DNA of 64,000 nt from a bacterium (GCA_016124445.1 WGNR01000010.1:1-64000); one strand, 5' to 3'. Shown: positions 15,390 to 24,931, numbered from the stretch's first letter. Program-made: numbers and translations. Notes: generated from the sequence alone by a model not told the origin.

Positions 15390-16514
15390 ATGAGCATGGA
15401 TGCTCGCGTGATCCGTCACGCCTTCGTGGCGACGATGGTGTGGACCATTCTCTTTTCGGTCGCCTCGGCCGCCAGTGTTCGCGGAACCAACTTCCTGGTC
15501 ACCGCACAAGACCCGCAACTTGCCCAACAGGTTCTTCAGTCGGCCGAACAATTCCGCCGCGAATTGGCCCTTGAGTGGCTTGGACGTGAACTGCCTCCTT
15601 GGAGCCAGCCTTGCCCGATTACCGTTCGTGTTGGCGGTGGCGCCGGTGGCCAAACCAGCTTTGCCTTTCATCAAGGCGTGCCATTCAACTGGACGATGGA
15701 AATCTTTGGCCCGCGCGAACGTATCCTTGATAGCGTGCTGCCTCATGAGATTCTGCATACGATCTTCGCCTCGCACTATGGCTGCCCGCTCCCTCGTTGG
15801 GCCGATGAAGGGGCTTGTACGACGGTCGAGCATACCTCCGAAAAAGACAAGAACACGCAGCTTCTGTATCGCTTCCTAAAAAGCGATCGCGGGATTGCGT
15901 TCAATCAGATGTTCGCGATGAAAGAGTACCCGTCCGACATCTTGCCGCTATACGCCCAAGGTTACTCGCTGGCTCGATTCCTGATCGCCCAAGGGGGCAA
16001 GCAGAAGTTCGTGCAGTATGTTGGCGAAGGGATGCAGACTCGCAACTGGACGCAGACCACCAGCAAGTACTACGGCCACCCCAGCCTGAGCAGCCTGCAG
16101 GTTTCGTGGCTTGATTGGGTCCGCGATGGTTCGAACGAAGGAATGATCGAGAACTACGTGCCGAGTCAGCTTGTTTCCAACACGCAGCAGCCAGGAATCG
16201 TTCGTGGTCAAAGCCCTTCGAATGAGGCTAGGCCGATTGCTTCAGCTCGCGATGGACAAAGCGGCCCCAGTCCACTGACCGGTCCTTTGATGCCGGTTGG
16301 CTACCAGCAAGACATCACTCCCCGCGAACCTGGTGTGAGTGGCGGATTCTATTCCAACGGAGGCCGCACACCCACGAGTGATTCGGCCCCTCGTACGAGT
16401 TCGGTTCCAACCGAAAAGCGACAACCTCGCCCGATCCAAGCCATTCCGGTTTCGTCCGGATCAAAGAGTGCCCCCACGTTCTATCTGCCTGGCGGGACTT
16501 CGCTGTATCGATAG
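15390..16514 (+). CDS. Secreted HExxH metallopeptidase-like protein
   Basis: The 374-aa product has an N-terminal signal-like helix (VIRHAFVATMVWTILFSVASAA). A gluzincin-type zinc centre follows: HEILH at residues 119-123 and a downstream acidic ligand in WADEGA (Glu140), as in peptidase MA-like proteins. The predicted catalytic domain ends near residue 255 (SWLDWVRDGS). A low-complexity Ser/Pro/Arg-rich tail of about 120 residues follows. The ATG at 15390 lies eight bases after GGAG. It probably acts outside the cytoplasm; its substrate is unknown. It is flanked by a convergent hinT gene. Confidence 0.75.
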   Translation: MSMDARVIRHAFVATMVWTILFSVASAASVRGTNFLVTAQDPQLAQQVLQSAEQFRRELALEWLGRELPPWSQPCPITVRVGGGAGGQTSFAFHQGVPFNWTMEIFGPRERILDSVLPHEILHTIFASHYGCPLPRWADEGACTTVEHTSEKDKNTQLLYRFLKSDRGIAFNQMFAMKEYPSDILPLYAQGYSLARFLIAQGGKQKFVQYVGEGMQTRNWTQTTSKYYGHPSLSSLQVSWLDWVRDGSNEGMIENYVPSQLVSNTQQPGIVRGQSPSNEARPIASARDGQSGPSPLTGPLMPVGYQQDITPREPGVSGGFYSNGGRTPTSDSAPRTSSVPTEKRQPRPIQAIPVSSGSKSAPTFYLPGGTSLYR

Positions 16515-16533
16515 GCTGCTCGCCTGGTTTCAA

Positions 16534-16878
16534 CTAACCAGGCGGCCAAGTCATTTGGCGGCCGCCTAACAGATGGTAGTGCAGGTGCGGCACTTCTTGC
16601 CCACCTGCTTCTTTGCAATTGACGATCACGCGATAACCTTCTTCCAGACCCAGGTCACGTGCCAGGTTGCGGATCACAATCCACAGATGCCCAACCAGGG
16701 CGGCATCTTCGTCGGCCAGATCATCGACCGTGGCGATCTCCTTTTTAGGGATGATCAGCACGTGGGTCGGTGCCTTAGGGGCGATGTCTTTGAACGCTAG
16801 GCAAAGGTCGTCTTCGTAGATGATGTCGGCCGGAATCTCTTTGTCGATAATCCGCTTGAAAATCGTTTTGTCGCTCAT
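16534..16878 (-). CDS. hinT: HIT family purine nucleotide hydrolase (HinT-like)
   Basis: The 114-aa protein is full length for the HinT branch of the histidine triad family, which hydrolyses purine nucleoside phosphoramidates and aminoacyl-adenylates. The HIT motif HLHYHLLGG is near residues 98-106. N-terminal features [19 protein letters not shown] and [17 protein letters not shown] are canonical. The ATG at 16878 fits the family start. It is monocistronic and convergent with the peptidase gene. Nothing unusual is seen in the sequence. Confidence 0.93.
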   Translation of the reverse strand: MSDKTIFKRIIDKEIPADIIYEDDLCLAFKDIAPKAPTHVLIIPKKEIATVDDLADEDAALVGHLWIVIRNLARDLGLEEGYRVIVNCKEAGGQEVPHLHYHLLGGRQMTWPPG

Positions 16879-17268
16879 CGAAGCTTACTTTCTTTGGGGG
16901 TCAACTAGCGAGTTCAGGCTACCAGTTCCCCGAAGGCGTACAAGCTGGCACCAGAAAATTTCGCACAAGTGCTGCTCGATGCGTCCTCGTTGGTTGTAGG
17001 GCGGCGGCGCAGCAATATGAACGAAAGGTTCAACTTAGAATCGATCGATGACGGTCTATCTTTTTCCACCCGCGGGATGCCGCCAACGCTAGCAGGGCAA
17101 ATTGTGTGAACTTGAGGGAAACTGCGTGCCGAAACGGATATCAGGCGAAGTTGGAAAGGATGGCAAGATGCGATCTTTCCAGCGATCTGAAGCCATGCTT
17201 GGTTTATCGCACGGAAGCGATTTGCCAGGCATCTCTTTTTTCGATCTGGTCGCAAGGGGGAACGCAGG
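16879..17268. other. Divergent intergenic region, 390 bases
   Basis: This region lies between the leftward hinT gene and the rightward gene at 17269. Open frames across it are short and lack ribosome binding sites or recognisable composition. No RNA gene, repeat or strong palindrome was found. It should contain the two promoters. Confidence 0.4.
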
Positions 17269-17850
17269 ATGCGCTACCGCGGACTTGTCGTGGGAATGCT
17301 CGTTTTTGGAACCGCTCAAGCTGTTCTGGCCGAAGACGTGCAATACGTCAATCGAAACGGAACGACCTACCGCGAAGTCGTTCAAACGGTCAAAACGCCA
17401 GTATCCGAGACGACCTACCAAACGCATACCGAGAAGTTCTACCAGGAACGCCTGACGACCGAGATGCAGCAATCGGAGCGGACCTATTACACGCCGGTGA
17501 CCGAATATAGCTGGGAAGCTTACACGCCGTTCAGCATCAATCCATTTGCTCCACCTCGGATCGCGTATCGTTGGGTCCCGCGAACCCGCTGGGAACCACG
17601 TACTGAGACGGTTCAAACGCCCGTTACGCGCCGGGAGCTGGTTCCTGCCGAACGAACCGTTTCGCGACCGGTAACCACCTTGCGAATGGTCGAGCAGCAG
17701 CAGGTCACCCGGGTTGCGGTTGCTCCGCCGGCCCAACCGGTTGCCAATGTTGCGTCACGTAATGTTATTGGTGGGGTCGCTGATCTGCGGAACGACCCGC
17801 CCCGTCAGGGAGCCATCTCGCTCAGCCCGATGAGCACGCTTCGCCGGTAA
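17269..17850 (+). CDS. Secreted planctomycete-specific protein
   Basis: The 193-aa product has a signal peptide (MRYRGLVVGMLVFGTAQAVLA). The rest is Thr, Val, Glu and Arg-rich, built of repeated short beta-type units such as TVKTPVSETTYQT, YYTPVTEYSWEAY and RTETVQTPVTRREL. It also has a NPFAPPRIAYRWVPRTRWE segment that I associate with small secreted planctomycete proteins of unknown role. GGGGGA lies seven bases before the ATG. There are no cysteines in the mature part and no membrane anchor. It may be a cell-surface or envelope component; that is inference. Confidence 0.65.
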   Translation: MRYRGLVVGMLVFGTAQAVLAEDVQYVNRNGTTYREVVQTVKTPVSETTYQTHTEKFYQERLTTEMQQSERTYYTPVTEYSWEAYTPFSINPFAPPRIAYRWVPRTRWEPRTETVQTPVTRRELVPAERTVSRPVTTLRMVEQQQVTRVAVAPPAQPVANVASRNVIGGVADLRNDPPRQGAISLSPMSTLRR

Positions 17851-18109
17851 GATCTTGCGGGTTTGGCCGATCTTGCAGTCTAAAAATTTGCCGCAGGACT
17901 CTTTTCCCGCGGCATTTGGCCCTTGGGGGACCCCGCTTCGGTCGATCTGTATGCCGGAACTGCGCGATGTAGCGGCTGTGCCTGCTATGCCTAAAGCGAG
18001 TGATGTAACTTCGCCTCAGAAAAAGGTTTGTCTTCGCTAGCACTCTGGCCGATACCTGTCTCTGTCGAACACATCAAGGCGAGAAGGTACCGAGGAGGCA
18101 TCGAAGGCT

Positions 18110-18424
18110 ATGGGTAAGAAAGACACGTTTCGCGTTGTAACTCGCGGCGGTAATGGCGAAATCCGAATTAAGGATTACGATTCGGCCGAACCGTTGATGA
18201 AGATGCACTCGCAGGTTGGTACCGAAGATAGCAGCACCGATCTGGCCCTCCGTGGCATGCCCGTTTTTCGTGGTCTGATCGGCCCCATGCCCGAAGGCAA
18301 GACGATCATCCGGTACGAATCCCCCGAGGTCTTCGAGACGTTGACTAAGGAATGGGGTGCCGCCAAACCGAAACGTCGCCGTCGTCGAACTGCTTCGGCC
18401 GAGACGGTTCAAGAAGAAAGCTAA
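18110..18424 (+). CDS. Small conserved-looking hypothetical protein
   Basis: The 104-aa protein begins MGKKDTFRVVTRGGNGEIRI and ends in a basic tail (KPKRRRRRTASAETVQ). The centre is beta-rich with Gly-Pro turns (FRGLIGPMPEGKTIIRYES). There is no signal peptide. The basic end suggests contact with nucleic acid, but no family is recognised. AAGG lies just before the ATG. The 259 bases before it contain no other gene. Confidence 0.6.
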   Translation: MGKKDTFRVVTRGGNGEIRIKDYDSAEPLMKMHSQVGTEDSSTDLALRGMPVFRGLIGPMPEGKTIIRYESPEVFETLTKEWGAAKPKRRRRRTASAETVQEES

Positions 18425-18500
18425 GCCGAGTTGCTGCTATCCACAAGGCTTGATGTGGCTAGCATGCATTCTCTCCAAACCACCCTCCCGGGCGATCCTG

Positions 18501-18647
18501 CCGAGTCTCCTGTTCTCGGCAGCCGCTATAGCGAGAAGCGCGGTTCACGGATGGTTGAGAAATGAACGTGGGGGATCTTTCCAGCACACTGGGTTCTTGG
18601 AAAGATTCTCTTTCCCGCCCCATTTCTCAACCATCCGGCGCTCTCGC
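18501..18647. repeat. Nested inverted repeat, about 120-150 bases
   Basis: GGATGGTTGAGAAATG (18549-18564) pairs perfectly with CATTTCTCAACCATCC (18621-18636). Inside, ATCTTTCC (18575-18582) pairs with GGAAAGAT (18599-18606). Outside, GCGAGAAGCGC (18532-18542) pairs with GCGCTCTCGC (18638-18647) apart from one bulge. A smaller hairpin, GCCGAG with CTCGGC, lies just upstream (about 18501-18522). There is no T tract, so it is not a simple terminator. It lies in the 405-base gap between genes at 18424 and 18830 and could be a miniature element or a structured RNA. Confidence 0.65.
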
Positions 18648-18829
18648 CGATTGCTTCGGTTTTCCCGGTTTCTATTGGGCGGATCCTGCCAATATCGCTC
18701 TGGCAGCAGGCAACCATCTCTGGCTATAATCCGCGGCCATTGTCCAATCAGGACATCTAATTTTGTTCCTCTGAGAAACGCAGCGTCATGCTGGCACGAC
18801 TGGTACAGGGAAGTCCCGGCCGACAGCAC

Positions 18830-21800
18830 ATGGATGTCTCGCTCCGTGTAGCGCGATCGATCGCGCAGCGGTGTCTGTTGCTCTGCGCGCTCGTTTTCCC
18901 GCTACTGCCTGCCAAAACCTATGCTCAGGGAGGCAAGCCGCTCCCCACCGTTCATAGCACACTGAGAATTGCCTGGGGTGGTTCCACAGAACGGCGCTGG
19001 CATGGCAATATCTCGTTGACGGCCGGAAAGATTCAGCTGGTTAACCTGTTGGGAATGGAAGCCGACGAAGCCCGGGCCGTGTTGTCGGCTCAAGGCCAGA
19101 TCGAAATCAATCATCTTACGCCGCGTATCTACGATGGGTTCGATATCGAAATCGATGCCCCGGCGGACGCGCAGCTGACGATCCAACTTACTAGCAATCC
19201 GAACGAGAGGATTGCGCCGATTTCGATTCCTGTCCAGCAATTGATACATCAGCCCTACCAGGCCGCGCTCGATCAGCAAGGATCGAGGATCCTCGTTCAA
19301 CGCGCCCCAGGCGACATCGTGCGGGTCGAATTGAATCGCGACCATCTTGTTTTCGCGCCGGACGAATCGTTGCGGACCACGATCAGCGGCTACAAAACTT
19401 ATTTCCCACCCGGGACATCGGTTCAGTTGGTGGCTAAGCTTCAGCCAGCCCGCGGCGGTCGAAGTTTGTGGGAAAAGTCGTTCAACCCAATTGTCGACAA
19501 CGACGGCAACCTGGCCCTGGAAAAACCGATCGACATTCAGATCCCGAAAGAAGAAGGGGTTTACGAGCTGGTCATCACGATGACCGAGCAGCGGCTGACC
19601 AGCCTGGTGTTCGCCGCCAAGCCCACTCATCGACGGATTGTGCAGCTGGTAGTGGTCGATCCGGCCATGAAGTATTCGCCCAGCAGCGAAGAGCCCCGTT
19701 CGCTGGCTTCGTTCGATCCGACGGCAGCGGACTGGTGGCCACGGATTTCCAAACTGGCTTCCTACAACTTGTGGCAGAAGTCGCGAACGACGGAGCTGCA
19801 CAACGATCTGACCAAGACAATCGAACACGATCAGCGCAAATGGCAGCAATTACAGCCCGGCGGCTGGCATGCTTACCCACTGCCGATTGAAGCGATTGGC
19901 AGCCCGCTGGTGGTTGAGGTGGAATATCCATCTGACCTGCCGCAAAGTTTGGGGATCAGTATCATCGAGCCAGACGCCGCTGGCATGATCACTCCGATTG
20001 GAATTGATTCCGGCGTCCAGGTCTTTCCACCGCAGCCAGGCGACAAGCCAGCTACGATGAAGCATCAACTGGTCTTCTGGCCGCGGACTTCGACACCCAT
20101 GCTGCTGTTGACCTGTCGCGATAAGGACCATCCATCCACGTTCGGACGCATCAGCGTGCTGGCTGGACGTCCCCGTTATTCGCCAACGGAAGTCAGCAAC
20201 CAGATGCCGACTGAAAACGACCGGTTGGCGATCGGCTTTTGGGACAAGCCGTTGTTCGCGAAAGGATTCGGTGCTCCGGAAGACTTGAATAATGCCTCGA
20301 GCCGCTCGTTGGAAGATTGGCTGACTTACCTGGAAGGGAGCAACCATCTTATCGAACATCTGAAAAGTGTCGGCTTCAATGCGGCATGTATCAGCATGAT
20401 GAGCGAAGGTGGCTCGCTTTACCCGAGCCCTCATTTTCGCTCGACTCCCAAGTTCGACAAAGGACTGTTTTTTGACGACGGCCGCGATCCTTTTAAGAAA
20501 GATGTTGCCGAACTGCTGTTCCGCCAGTTCGATCGGGCCAATCTGCGACTGATTCCTGCCATGGAATTGAACACGCCGCTGGTGCGTTTGGAAGAGGCCC
20601 GGATCGCTTCAGGCAATCCGAATTACGCCGCCCCGCTGAATCACCTGGGGCAAACGGCGATGCAGCAGTTGGGAAATCCTGGCGGCGAAGGGGCTTACTA
20701 CAATCCCCTGGACGAGGACGTTCAGCAGGCCATCAGCGATCTGGTGCTCGACTTCGTCTCGCGGTATGGGCATCATCCGTCGTTCTCTGGATTGGCCATT
20801 CGACTCGATGGCGATGGCTACGCACTGCTTTCTGGGCCGGAGTGGGGAATGGACAATGAAACCCTGCTGCGATTCGCCCAAAGCCTTCCGGCGGTTGATC
20901 AGCAGATCTTCGCAAACCTGCCACCCGATATGAAAACTCGCTGTGCCTGGGTTTTAGAAAACCAAGAGAAGGCATGGCTCGAGTGGCGTGGCGAACGAAT
21001 GTTCCAGCTTCATGCTCGGGTAGCAACCATTCTGCGCAGTGCCAATCCCAGCGCGGTGCTCTATCTGAACACGTCGGGGTGCTTTCACGGAACGCACGCG
21101 AAAAAACGGTTGATGCCGGAACTGCCCCGCACCGTGACCACCACTCAGGTCCTGCTGGAATTGGGGATCGATGCCCATCGCTACAAAACGCATCCCAACA
21201 TTGCCTTGCTGGAAACCAACTTTGTTCGTCCAGAAGGAAATCCGAAGCGAGCCCAGTGGTACAAACACTACGAGGCGGCTCGCGAGGAAGAAGTGTCCTA
21301 TGCCGACGAAGACAATCGCGGCGTGCTTCATTTTCATGTGCCAGATACGATGCATGTGGCTGGTTTCGATCAGGCCAAGCCGTTCGGGCGAGATGGTAAC
21401 TTCACTTGGATTGCTTCCGAGTTCGCCGGCAGCGGGGCTGCGGTTCGTAAACCATTGGTTGAGCACCTGGCCCAGGAAGACGATCTGAGCGTCTTTTTCG
21501 GCGGCTGGACGGTGCCGATGGGACAAGACAAGTCGCTCCACGAATTCCTGACCATCTACAAGATGCTTCCCAGCGGCAACTACCATCGTTTGAACGTGCC
21601 ACAGTCGCAACCGCTGGTGATTCGCAAGTTGACCACCGGGGCTGAAACGATCCTTTACTTCGTGAACCCGACGCCATGGGACTTGAACGCGACGCTCACG
21701 GTTCAGTTGCCCAGCGACGGAATCATCACGCCGTTTGGCTCAAGTCAAATCTCGGAGGGCTCACAATCGAAAGGTGAAGGACAATGGTCGGTCGCTATTC

Positions 21801-22702
21801 CGGCGTACGGACTGATTGCCTGCAAGGTGGACGTCTATGACGTCGCCATCACCGGGGCGAAAGTTTATCTGCCCACCGGGGTAATGCGAGACATGCGCGA
21901 GCGACTGGAAGAAATGGCGCTGCGTGTTCGCAGCATTCGTTCGCTACCTCCCGTGGCAATGTTGACCAATGGCGACTTCGAGGTGGCTACCAATGGCGGT
22001 GAAATCCCTGGCTGGACAGTCAGCAGCCAACAAGGAACCTTCATCGGAATCGAAAAGGTCAAGGTCTTCGAAGGATTACAATCGCTTCGGATGACCAGCA
22101 GCGGCCAGGTCGTTTGGATCCGAAGTGAAAGGATCGAGATTCCAGAAAGCCGCCGGCTGATGGTCAAGATGCATTTGCTCAATGAAACCCAAGGGGCCCA
22201 GCCGAATCTGCAAATCGTGCTGGACGGCTACATCGGCAAACAGAATGTCTACCGACCCGTTTCTGTCGGTGCCGACACACCATTTCCCCTGCAGGCCGAA
22301 TGGAGCGAGTTCGCCTATCCGATTCTCGATTTGCCGCCTGAGTTGGAAACCGCCCAGATCGGTTTCAATATGATGGGAGCCGGCGACGTATTGGTTGATC
22401 GGATTGAACTCTACGACGTTGCGTTCCGAGACAGCGAAATCAATCAGCTTAATAAGCTCGTCACGCTGGCTTACGCCAAGTATCAACAGGCCGAAGTAGG
22501 TGACTGCCACCGCTTGCTCAACGGTTATTGGGTGAAGTTCCTTGAGAAGCACGTCCCCATCGCCCCATCGCTCGCCCAGCAGTTGGAAAAGGCCAGAGCC
22601 GAAAGCGTCGCCCAGCGTAACGAACCGAAAGAAGATCCCAAGCCCAAGACCTGGCTCGATACCATCCGCACCTACACGCCACGCTTGCCGCGGTTTCAGT
22701 AG
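18830..22702 (+). CDS. Large secreted glycosidase-like protein
   Basis: The 1290-aa product has a signal peptide ending near PLLPAKTYAQ. Residues about 30-290 are beta-rich. A domain with TIM-barrel character lies at about 470-860: repeated beta/alpha units, the segment HLKSVGFNAACISMMSEGG, NLRLIPAMELNTPLV and FSGLAIRLDGDGYAL. It recalls GHL10-type glycoside-hydrolase-like proteins. After about 1045 comes a jelly-roll-like, carbohydrate-binding-type domain (NGDFEVATNGGEIPGWTVSS). The start was taken at ATG 18830 because the signal peptide begins there; ATG 18788 is in frame. Catalytic residues cannot be assigned by eye. A role in polysaccharide breakdown is inferred. Confidence 0.6.
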   Translation: MDVSLRVARSIAQRCLLLCALVFPLLPAKTYAQGGKPLPTVHSTLRIAWGGSTERRWHGNISLTAGKIQLVNLLGMEADEARAVLSAQGQIEINHLTPRIYDGFDIEIDAPADAQLTIQLTSNPNERIAPISIPVQQLIHQPYQAALDQQGSRILVQRAPGDIVRVELNRDHLVFAPDESLRTTISGYKTYFPPGTSVQLVAKLQPARGGRSLWEKSFNPIVDNDGNLALEKPIDIQIPKEEGVYELVITMTEQRLTSLVFAAKPTHRRIVQLVVVDPAMKYSPSSEEPRSLASFDPTAADWWPRISKLASYNLWQKSRTTELHNDLTKTIEHDQRKWQQLQPGGWHAYPLPIEAIGSPLVVEVEYPSDLPQSLGISIIEPDAAGMITPIGIDSGVQVFPPQPGDKPATMKHQLVFWPRTSTPMLLLTCRDKDHPSTFGRISVLAGRPRYSPTEVSNQMPTENDRLAIGFWDKPLFAKGFGAPEDLNNASSRSLEDWLTYLEGSNHLIEHLKSVGFNAACISMMSEGGSLYPSPHFRSTPKFDKGLFFDDGRDPFKKDVAELLFRQFDRANLRLIPAMELNTPLVRLEEARIASGNPNYAAPLNHLGQTAMQQLGNPGGEGAYYNPLDEDVQQAISDLVLDFVSRYGHHPSFSGLAIRLDGDGYALLSGPEWGMDNETLLRFAQSLPAVDQQIFANLPPDMKTRCAWVLENQEKAWLEWRGERMFQLHARVATILRSANPSAVLYLNTSGCFHGTHAKKRLMPELPRTVTTTQVLLELGIDAHRYKTHPNIALLETNFVRPEGNPKRAQWYKHYEAAREEEVSYADEDNRGVLHFHVPDTMHVAGFDQAKPFGRDGNFTWIASEFAGSGAAVRKPLVEHLAQEDDLSVFFGGWTVPMGQDKSLHEFLTIYKMLPSGNYHRLNVPQSQPLVIRKLTTGAETILYFVNPTPWDLNATLTVQLPSDGIITPFGSSQISEGSQSKGEGQWSVAIPAYGLIACKVDVYDVAITGAKVYLPTGVMRDMRERLEEMALRVRSIRSLPPVAMLTNGDFEVATNGGEIPGWTVSSQQGTFIGIEKVKVFEGLQSLRMTSSGQVVWIRSERIEIPESRRLMVKMHLLNETQGAQPNLQIVLDGYIGKQNVYRPVSVGADTPFPLQAEWSEFAYPILDLPPELETAQIGFNMMGAGDVLVDRIELYDVAFRDSEINQLNKLVTLAYAKYQQAEVGDCHRLLNGYWVKFLEKHVPIAPSLAQQLEKARAESVAQRNEPKEDPKPKTWLDTIRTYTPRLPRFQ

Positions 22703-22703
22703 C

Positions 22704-22838
22704 GTAGGGTCCGCTATGCGGACGCGGTAATTCTGTTGGCAGCATGTTGGCTGCAAAAGACATTCACCTGGCCGGAATGATTTAGCTGCAGGCTTTCGAT
22801 CATGATTATCGATTCCGCGTCCGCACAGCGGATCCTAC
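22704..22838. repeat. Inverted-repeat element (MITE/REP-like)
   Basis: GTAGGGTCCGCTATGCGGAC begins at 22704. The reverse complement of the sequence ending at 22838 begins GTAGGATCCGCTGTGCGGAC, two differences in 20 bases, and the match extends to about 28 bases. Each arm is itself palindromic (GTCCGC...GCGGAC). Arms are 76 bases apart with no gene between. The right arm contains the stop codon of the leftward 22835-24070 gene. Confidence 0.7.
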
Positions 22839-24070
22839 AGCACGGCGGTTAGCAGTTCTTCGGGAAGCTCGGGCACTGGTTTTGAATCGCGGTAGGCTTG
22901 TTCAATCGCCAGGGCGGTCTGGAGACCCAATTCGGCGATGTTCTTGCAGCGGTCGGCTACGTTGTTCACTTCCCAGCGGTCGTCCGGTTTGACGAATAGT
23001 TCCGTGATGATCTGATGCGGATCGATCTCTTCCAGTGGCGTTTGCTCGTCAGGTAAGTGATAACGCAGGCTCCAAGCCGGGGTGCGAAGACAACGCTGTT
23101 CGCCGAGTCCCGAGAGAACGAAATCTCGCGACTCGCTCAGCCGGACTTCGAGCAGGTCCAGGCCTTCCTCGGAAGCGGCATTCAGACCGAACCAGTTGAC
23201 GATCGTCGGCAAGATGTCTCCTAGTCGCGCCAGACCTTGGCAACGGGTCAGACCTTCCTTGCCGCCAGGCTGGCGAATCATGAGTGGAACATTCAGGCTG
23301 TCGCTGTAAAGACGGACCGGGCTGTCGTCGGTTCTTCCGATCTGACCATGCAGGCCCAACGGATAGCCTCCGGTCGACGTCAAAACGACGAGTGGTTGTT
23401 GGTCGATGGGTAATTCTTCGATCGTCGCCAAGATTTCTCCTAACAACATATCGAGCACGGTGACCTGGCCGGCGTAGGCTTGGGTGATGCCCAAGACATG
23501 GTCCGAATCAAACTGGCGGTTTTCGCGTTCGAAGGGAGGGTGGACTAGCTTCGGCGGATCCGGGTCTTCTTCATCGGCCAGATCTTGGCGAAAACGATAC
23601 GGTGCATCCCACGGGCCGAGCATGCCTTGGGCATGAGCCCAGATGACTTCTTCCCGGGCCGGCTCTTCCAGCCAATCCAACAGCACGCTGCCGAAGCGGG
23701 CCAGGGTGGTTTGTTCCGCACTTTCCGCAGCAGCGTCAGCGACTTCCGGAAATGTTTCGACCGATGTTAGCCGCGTCGAATCGCGAAGCTCGCTCAAGCG
23801 TGGATCATCCGAGAGCAAGTGAATCGGAATGTCGGCGTCGGCCAATGCGGTTATCAGGCCATTCGGGTTTGCCTTGCCCAGCGGATGAGAGCCTTCCAGC
23901 AGATGCGGATAGAGCAGCCGCGGGTCGAGGCACTCGGAGACGCACTGTTCGAACAATACCGACTGACAGGCCCACTGATCGAGCGCTGGCGTATCGAGCC
24001 ACGAATTCCCGTAGCAACCCAGAAAACCGGCTCCCCAGCCATCAATTACCAAGACAAGTGCGCGGCGCAC
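22835..24070 (-). CDS. Sulfatase/alkaline phosphatase-fold protein lacking the CxPxR motif
   Basis: The 411-aa protein has the alkaline-phosphatase superfamily start ALVLVIDGWGAGFLGCYGN and PALDQWACQSVLFEQC. Where active sulfatases have C-x-P-S/x-R it reads SECLDPRLLYPHLLEG, so the formylglycine motif is disrupted. Other expected blocks remain, such as VLTSTGGYPLGLHGQ and RDFVLSGLGEQ. It may use another nucleophile or be inactive. GTG at 24070 follows AGGAAGG and replaces a longer frame. It lies 61 bases after the WecG gene, same strand, so it probably belongs to the polysaccharide operon. Its final codon lies in an inverted-repeat element. Confidence 0.7.
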   Translation of the reverse strand: MRRALVLVIDGWGAGFLGCYGNSWLDTPALDQWACQSVLFEQCVSECLDPRLLYPHLLEGSHPLGKANPNGLITALADADIPIHLLSDDPRLSELRDSTRLTSVETFPEVADAAAESAEQTTLARFGSVLLDWLEEPAREEVIWAHAQGMLGPWDAPYRFRQDLADEEDPDPPKLVHPPFERENRQFDSDHVLGITQAYAGQVTVLDMLLGEILATIEELPIDQQPLVVLTSTGGYPLGLHGQIGRTDDSPVRLYSDSLNVPLMIRQPGGKEGLTRCQGLARLGDILPTIVNWFGLNAASEEGLDLLEVRLSESRDFVLSGLGEQRCLRTPAWSLRYHLPDEQTPLEEIDPHQIITELFVKPDDRWEVNNVADRCKNIAELGLQTALAIEQAYRDSKPVPELPEELLTAVL

Positions 24071-24131
24071 AAGCGACCTTCCTAACAGAAGAAAAAACGA
24101 ACTTCCTTGCCGCAACTATAGAGATGATCGC

Positions 24132-24923
24132 CTACTTGGAAAAGTCGGGGCTCCGCAAACCGGGCTTGGTCCATTCATTCCACAGCAGCCGTGGAAAGAC
24201 AATCGCATCCTTGGCATATCGCTTGGCCAGTCGCTGAGGATCGGTGCCGATCCGATACAGCCATTCCAGGCCGGTCCGCTGCATCCAGCGTGGGGCCCGG
24301 CTCTTTTCGCCGGCCAGAAAGTCGATCGTCGCTCCGGCACAAACGGCCACTTTGGCGGCGACTTCCTGGCGATGCTGATGGATCCAGATCTCTTGCTTCG
24401 GGGCTCCCAGACCAATCACCAGCAGCTGCGGTTGGGCCTCGGCGATACGCTCGAGGATCTGGCGATTCTCTTCCGGATCGTTTTCGAATCCGAGCGGTGG
24501 GCTGTAGGTTCCCACGATCTGCACGTTGGGGAACTGACGATGAACGTTCACGGCAGCGCGCTGAGCAACGCCAGGGGCGGCACCCAGCAGAAAGGTCTTC
24601 AGCGGCGCTGCGCTGCTGGCCGCTTGGAACAGTGCCGGAATCAAGTCGCTGCCGGTGACTCTCTCAGGGAGCGGTTTGCCAAACAGCCGCGAAGCCAACA
24701 CCACCGGCCAACCATCTGCCAGAACCAACGAGGCGTCCTGGTAGGCGTCCCGCAGGGGAGCACTGGTTTGCAGCAGTACCGTGTGATCGACATTCGGAGT
24801 GACGACAAACCGGGCCTCGGTGCTTGCTTCGCCATGGAGCCAGCACATCAATCGGTCGACGGCCGTCGGCATCCGCAGGGCGTCGATTTCGACGCCGAAC
24901 ATTTCGATTCGTTCGTTTTGCAT
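24132..24923 (-). CDS. WecG/TagA/CpsF family glycosyltransferase
   Basis: The 263-aa protein is a GT26-type transferase, which adds a sugar, often N-acetylmannosamine, to a lipid-linked intermediate. Motifs seen are TPNVDH (42-47), LADGWPVVLAS (68-78), RVTGSDLIP (88-96), LLGAAPG and GLGAPKQE. The C-terminal RAPRWMQRTGLEWLYRI is typical. The ATG at 24923 starts eight bases after the ligase stop. It acts at the inner membrane face in repeat-unit assembly, together with the Wzz-like and ligase/polymerase genes upstream. Confidence 0.92.
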   Translation of the reverse strand: MQNERIEMFGVEIDALRMPTAVDRLMCWLHGEASTEARFVVTPNVDHTVLLQTSAPLRDAYQDASLVLADGWPVVLASRLFGKPLPERVTGSDLIPALFQAASSAAPLKTFLLGAAPGVAQRAAVNVHRQFPNVQIVGTYSPPLGFENDPEENRQILERIAEAQPQLLVIGLGAPKQEIWIHQHRQEVAAKVAVCAGATIDFLAGEKSRAPRWMQRTGLEWLYRIGTDPQRLAKRYAKDAIVFPRLLWNEWTKPGLRSPDFSK

Positions 24924-24931
24924 TCGGGGCG

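Noticed and set aside
15087..15833. 248-codon reverse-strand open frame
   Set aside because: It lies antisense to the HExxH peptidase gene, has no ribosome binding site and has the residue composition of a shadow frame.
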